DNA of 51,808 nt, taken from assembly GCA_002010305.1 (NCBI GenBank), contig MTND01000022.1, forward strand, positions 174,128 to 225,935, read 5' to 3'. A program made the translations under genes and the position numbers. Each line of letters begins with the position of its first letter. Within the stretch, counting starts at the first letter, position 1. The notes below the pieces were generated by a model, which ran no database searches, was not told the DNA's origin, and saw only the letters and a program-made list of their open reading frames with translations. Positions 48,252 to 51,808 of the stretch are shown here, piece after piece. Source of the DNA: Archaeoglobi archaeon JdFR-42 (GTDB taxonomy: Archaea; Halobacteriota; Archaeoglobi; Archaeoglobales; JdFR-42).

Positions 48252-50261
48252 TTGAAAAAAACCAACCGTCTTGCAAATCAGACATCCCCGTATTTGAGGG
48301 AGCATGCCACGAACCCGGTAGATTGGTATCCATGGGGAGACGAGGCTTTACAGGTAGCAAAAGAAAAGAATAAATCCGTCCTTCTAAGTATTGGTTACAG
48401 TGCATGTCACTGGTGCCATGTAATGGCTAGAGAGAGCTTTGAGGACGAGAAAACAGCCGCGTTAATGAATAAACTGTATGTTAATATAAAAGTTGACAGA
48501 GAAGAACGCCCGGATCTGGATGATTATTACCAGAAAGTGGCTCATATAATGGGAGTCCAGGGTGGATGGCCCCTCACAGTATTTTTAACTCCAGATCTCA
48601 AACCTATTTTTATTGGAACCTATTTTCCTAAAGAAAGACGGTTTGGAATGCCCTCTTTTCGTGAAATACTGATTGGTGTGGAGAGAATATACAGAGAAAA
48701 ACAGGATAAAATCCAGGAGATACAGCAAACCATTGATAGTGTTATGATGGAAATGGTCTCTCCAGAGCCGGGAGAAATTACAGTCGATATTCTGAGCTCA
48801 GCTCTTATTCCAGTAATGAGTCTATACGATTATGCCAATTGTGGGTTTGGAACTTCTCCTAAATTTCCATCGTACCCATTACTCAGCTATCTGCTATCAG
48901 TTTCTTCAATCTTGGGGAGAAAAGATGTCATGGAGGCGATTCTCGGTACCCTAAATGCCATGGCAAGGGGAGGGATTTATGATCATATTGGAGGAGGATT
49001 TCATCGATATTCTGTCGATGCAGAATGGAGAATACCTCATTTTGAAAAAATGCTCTATGACAACGCCCTTCTGGCAATTTTATATTTGAAGGCTTTCATG
49101 GTTACTGAGAAAAAACACCTTCTCCAGGTAGCTGAAGAAACTCTCAGATACCTCGAAAGAGAGATGAAACATCCTGAGGGTGGTTATTTCTCATCCCAGA
49201 ATGCCGAGACTGAAGGGGAAGAAGGGAAATATTATGTGTGGAGTAAGGAAGAGCTAGTCAAACTTCTTGATGAGGAAGAAGAACTTCTCTCTAAAGCATA
49301 TGGAGTCACATCTGGAGGGAATTTTAACGGGAAAAATGTGCTGTATAGATATATGGATGATGATGAACTAGCTAAGGAGTTCGATATTTCTAAAAAAGAG
49401 GTTGTAATGAGGTTGGAAAAAAGTAGAAGAATTCTCTATGATTACAGAAAATCCAGGCACATCCTTGAAAAAGATGAAAAGATTATTGTATCCTGGAATG
49501 GTATGGTTATGGAGGCTTTATTTCTGGCAGGTGGTGTTACAGGAAATCAAAGATATGTAAATTTAGCTTTTGAAGTTCTGAACTTTATTTTCAAAAAAAT
49601 GTTTATAGACGGAGAATTCAGGCATGTGTATCTCGAAGAGCCAGGAAACACACAGGCCTTTCTTGAAGATTATGCTTTTCTGGTTTCGGGCATTCTCGAG
49701 GGTTATAGAACAACAGGGAGAGTAGATCTGCTGGAAAAAGCTGTTGAACTTGCGGATAGAATCATTGATGAGTTATATGATGAAGATATTTCGGCATTTA
49801 CTACCTCTCCAGAAGGACTACCTCCTCTTTTTGATGGAGCTATTCCTTCGCCAAACTTTGTGATGGCTAAAAATCTTCTCAAAATCTATTATCTAACGGG
49901 AAGGGAAGACCTGCTGGATATAGGAGAAAAAATATTGAAGGCCTACATAGGAAAAGCTCAAAAAAATCCAACTAGTTTTGCATCTCTGTTTGAAAGTGTA
50001 GCCCTCTATTTGAACCCAGTTGTGGTGGCCATTACAGAAGGGAAAGGTATGGAGAAATTAGCCTCTATAGCAAGAAAGGAATTTGAAGCATATATGGTGG
50101 CCGTTGAAACAAATTCACCCCTTCTGGATGAATTGTTCAGGGATAAGAAAAGGATATCTGAGCGAGCTCTTGCATATGTATGTATGGGACAAAAATGCTT
50201 GTCTCCATGCGATACACCCACTGGCTTGGTGAATACTCTCAGAGATCTTTGGGGAAGATAA
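48252..50261 (+). CDS. YyaL/DUF255 thioredoxin-domain protein
   Basis: The N-terminal thioredoxin-like domain (about residues 1-150) begins [28 protein letters not shown]. It has the redox motif [11 protein letters not shown] near residue 52 and [16 protein letters not shown] near residue 100. The rest is an (alpha/alpha)6-barrel like that of six-hairpin glycosidases and N-acylglucosamine epimerases, with [28 protein letters not shown] near residue 237. The role is unknown in all domains of life. TTG 48252 is the likely start (669 residues), because TATA-like sequences occupy 48193-48219. An upstream ATG at 48192 would add 20 residues. Confidence 0.85.
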   Translation: MKKTNRLANQTSPYLREHATNPVDWYPWGDEALQVAKEKNKSVLLSIGYSACHWCHVMARESFEDEKTAALMNKLYVNIKVDREERPDLDDYYQKVAHIMGVQGGWPLTVFLTPDLKPIFIGTYFPKERRFGMPSFREILIGVERIYREKQDKIQEIQQTIDSVMMEMVSPEPGEITVDILSSALIPVMSLYDYANCGFGTSPKFPSYPLLSYLLSVSSILGRKDVMEAILGTLNAMARGGIYDHIGGGFHRYSVDAEWRIPHFEKMLYDNALLAILYLKAFMVTEKKHLLQVAEETLRYLEREMKHPEGGYFSSQNAETEGEEGKYYVWSKEELVKLLDEEEELLSKAYGVTSGGNFNGKNVLYRYMDDDELAKEFDISKKEVVMRLEKSRRILYDYRKSRHILEKDEKIIVSWNGMVMEALFLAGGVTGNQRYVNLAFEVLNFIFKKMFIDGEFRHVYLEEPGNTQAFLEDYAFLVSGILEGYRTTGRVDLLEKAVELADRIIDELYDEDISAFTTSPEGLPPLFDGAIPSPNFVMAKNLLKIYYLTGREDLLDIGEKILKAYIGKAQKNPTSFASLFESVALYLNPVVVAITEGKGMEKLASIARKEFEAYMVAVETNSPLLDELFRDKKRISERALAYVCMGQKCLSPCDTPTGLVNTLRDLWGR

Positions 50262-50319
50262 TTTCTCAAAAGTGGCAATCAGAACTCGTGGGTAAAATGG
50301 TCTGATGCTATCAGAATTA

Positions 50320-50341
50320 TGCTATTATCCAGCAAATAGCA
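50320..50341 (+). terminator. Possible hairpin after the YyaL-type gene
   Basis: A 7-bp inverted repeat, TGCTATT and AATAGCA around an 8-nt loop, lies 59 nt after the stop codon. It could help end transcription, though archaeal terminators usually need only a T-rich stretch, which is absent on this strand. Confidence 0.25.
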
Positions 50342-50398
50342 TTAAAAAGTAAAAAAATACATATACTGGGTAACTGGACTTCATCATGGGGATTCACC

Positions 50399-51460
50399 AT
50401 GACAAATTATGAAATAGCTGTTATACCTGGGGATGGAGTTGGTCCGGAAGTGGTTAATGAAGGCATCAAAGTTCTCAGGGCTGTGGAAGAGCTGTATGAT
50501 GGTATAAATTTTGAATTCGTCGAAATAGACGCTGGAGCTCATGTCTATAAGGAGAAAGGATATGAGATACTTCCTGATGACTTTGAGAGATGTAGAGATG
50601 CGGATGCAATATACTTGGGGGCAATAGGTCTGCCTGGAGTGAACAGGCCAGATGGGACCATTGTTGGAAGCGAGGTTCTCCTCGCTCTTCGATTTAAATT
50701 AGATTTATATGTGAATTTAAGACCTATAAAACTATATCCTGGTGTTAAAACCCCTCTTGCAGATAAAAAACCAGAAGACATTGATTTCTATGTGGTCAGG
50801 GAGAACACAGAGGATGTTTATGCGGGGATAAAGGGCAGAGTTAGGGAAGATGTAGCCTGTGATGTTAAGGTAACCACCAGAAAAGGGGCCGAAAGGATCA
50901 TCCGATATGCTTTTGAGCTGGCCAGACGTGAAGAGAGGAAAAGAGTGACATGCTGTGATAAGAGCAATGTTATCGGTAGCTGTGCTTTTTTCAGAGAGAT
51001 TTTCACTGAAATATCGAAGGAATATCCTGAAATAGAAACTGATTACGCCTACGTTGATGCTATCACTCAGTGGTTCGTCAGGACTCCTGAATGGTATGAG
51101 GTGGTAGTAGCTCCGAATATGTTCGGGGATATAATCTCAGATCTGGGTGCAGCCATAGCAGGGGGTATGGGCATTGCTCCATCAGCCAATATCGGGGATG
51201 AGCATGCCATGTTTGAACCCGTCCATGGATCCGCTCCAAAGTACACAGGTCAGTATAAGGTAAATCCAGTCGCTGCCGTTCTCTGTACGAAGATGATGAT
51301 GGATTATTTTGGCCGTCAGGATGTTGCCAGGTTAATTGATCAAGCTGTAACAGAGGTTTTGAGAGAAGGTAAAGTCAGGACCTATGACCTGGGTGGTAAT
51401 TCAAAGACCTACGAGGTTGGAGATGCCATAGTAAAAAAGATGAAAGAACTGTATGAGTGA
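50399..51460 (+). CDS. Isopropylmalate/isocitrate dehydrogenase-family enzyme
   Basis: The 353-residue protein belongs to the beta-decarboxylating dehydrogenases. Visible blocks are IAVIPGDGVGPEVVNEGIKVL at the N-terminus, the substrate-arginine region ALRFKLDLYVNLRP near residue 98, YVVRENTEDVYAG near 130, DKSNVIG near 187 and MFGDIISDLGAAIAGGMGIAPSANIG near 241. The last matches the metal and NAD site. RENTE resembles isocitrate, homoisocitrate and tartrate/malate dehydrogenases more than classic LeuB, so the substrate is uncertain: 3-isopropylmalate, methylmalate/homoisocitrate or D-malate. The gene stands alone, with a start shortly after a TATA-like ATACATATAC. The 51461-51688 gap to the convergent gene holds nothing that I can support. 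Confidence 0.8.
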   Translation: MTNYEIAVIPGDGVGPEVVNEGIKVLRAVEELYDGINFEFVEIDAGAHVYKEKGYEILPDDFERCRDADAIYLGAIGLPGVNRPDGTIVGSEVLLALRFKLDLYVNLRPIKLYPGVKTPLADKKPEDIDFYVVRENTEDVYAGIKGRVREDVACDVKVTTRKGAERIIRYAFELARREERKRVTCCDKSNVIGSCAFFREIFTEISKEYPEIETDYAYVDAITQWFVRTPEWYEVVVAPNMFGDIISDLGAAIAGGMGIAPSANIGDEHAMFEPVHGSAPKYTGQYKVNPVAAVLCTKMMMDYFGRQDVARLIDQAVTEVLREGKVRTYDLGGNSKTYEVGDAIVKKMKELYE

Positions 51461-51688
51461 TGGTTTGTCCAGTATTTCTCTGGGTCTTCAAAGCCATCCT
51501 ATCTAATTCTTTTAAAGTATAGGGTAGGCTATGGCAATTAACTCTTGCTCCACTGAAGAGTACGGAGCATCCTAAAATCAAAAACAGGCAAAATAACCAT
51601 ACTGATTTAGAGATCTATTCTTATAGGAGTGCCCTTTTCTAAGTGGTTTTAACTCAACTACTATAGAAAATAAAAATGTTAAGTCTTT

Positions 51689-51808
51689 TTACTCCTTTTT
51701 CCCAGCGATTTCCTCTACTGCCCTCTCATCCTCCAGAGTACTCGTGTCTCCTATTTCCTCTCCCCTCTCCACGGCCCTCATGATCCTCCGCATGATCTTC
51801 CCGCTACG
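51689..51808 (-). CDS. acs: Acetyl-CoA synthetase, C-terminal end (cut by the window edge)
   Basis: Only the last 39 codons lie in the window. They begin [17 protein letters not shown] and continue [18 protein letters not shown]. This matches the end of AMP-forming acetyl-CoA synthetase, including the acetylatable catalytic lysine in SGKIMRR. The enzyme makes acetyl-CoA from acetate, CoA and ATP. The rest of the gene lies beyond the right edge. It is convergent with the dehydrogenase gene. Confidence 0.85.
   Translation of the reverse strand, partial: RSGKIMRRIMRAVERGEEIGDTSTLEDERAVEEIAGKKE

Overview
The window is a piece of an AT-rich archaeal chromosome. The genes are tightly packed on both strands. 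No transposase, integrase, prophage or CRISPR array was seen. The archaeal markers are a Cdc48/VAT ATPase, TmcA, D-aminoacyl-tRNA deacylase DtdA, the archaeosine enzyme RaSEA, archaeal (GHMP) shikimate kinase, CobY, a PAC2-family chaperone, ribose-1,5-bisphosphate isomerase and tRNAs without an encoded CCA. Methenyl-tetrahydromethanopterin cyclohydrolase (Mch) shows a tetrahydromethanopterin C1 pathway. Together with bacterial-type gyrase, a DUF473 protein and an Archaeoglobus-like hsr1-cdc48-hsp20 heat-shock operon, this points to an anaerobic euryarchaeon related to methanogens, methane/alkane oxidisers or Archaeoglobi. I cannot name the genus. Gene starts are mixed: many have GGTG/GGAGG ribosome-binding sites, while many others have a TATA box about 26 bp before the ATG and look leaderless.

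Layout. 1-5.1 kb: small membrane protein, gyrA, gyrB and a 64-residue gene ahead of gyrB (minus strand). 5.1-8.1 kb: ferritin-like protein, short cobalamin-type methionine synthase, membrane-anchored phospholipase-D-like protein (minus). 8.1-10.4 kb: RaSEA and an FAD oxidoreductase (plus). 10.4-16.8 kb: membrane protein, MGMT-like protein, RmuC, tRNA-Leu(UAG), phosphoesterase and Lhr helicase (minus). 16.9-23.0 kb: a long plus-strand operon of sugar nucleotidyltransferase, HARP protein-only RNase P, hisS, cobS, cobY, pcm, nadE and a half-size EamA protein. 23.2-24.3 kb: MazG-like protein and shikimate kinase (minus). 24.5-28.9 kb: a cluster that I read as citryl-CoA synthetase (two subunits), ferredoxin, citryl-CoA lyase and an MmgE/PrpD hydro-lyase. 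29-35.6 kb: HTH protein, exonuclease III, tRNA-binding-like protein, DUF420-like protein, ASCH protein, tmcA and an MgtC-family protein. 35.6-39.1 kb: hsp20, cdc48 and hsr1. 39.4-40.8 kb: a CbtB-like membrane operon with a 32-residue microprotein. 40.9-41.25 kb: tRNA-Thr(UGU) and a tandem hairpin repeat. 41.2-46.2 kb: ribose-1,5-bisphosphate isomerase, dtdA, mch, a hydrolase, DUF473, PAC2 and DUF5611. 46.3-51.8 kb: ClC channel with CBS domains, YyaL-type thioredoxin protein, an isopropylmalate/isocitrate dehydrogenase-family enzyme and the C-terminal end of acetyl-CoA synthetase.

The most notable system is the 24.5-28.9 kb cluster. Automatic annotation would probably call its first two genes sucC and sucD. 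Their active-site motifs instead match the citrate-binding parts of ATP-citrate lyase, and the next enzyme carries the citryl-CoA lyase signature. It therefore looks like a split ATP-citrate lyase, possibly coupled to a PrpD-type dehydratase acting in place of aconitase. It is flanked by operator-like palindromes, and one of these belongs to a two-hairpin element also found upstream of a membrane-protein gene at 10.8 kb. A second repeat family (47-bp unit plus paired hairpins) sits at the 5' flanks of both tRNA genes.
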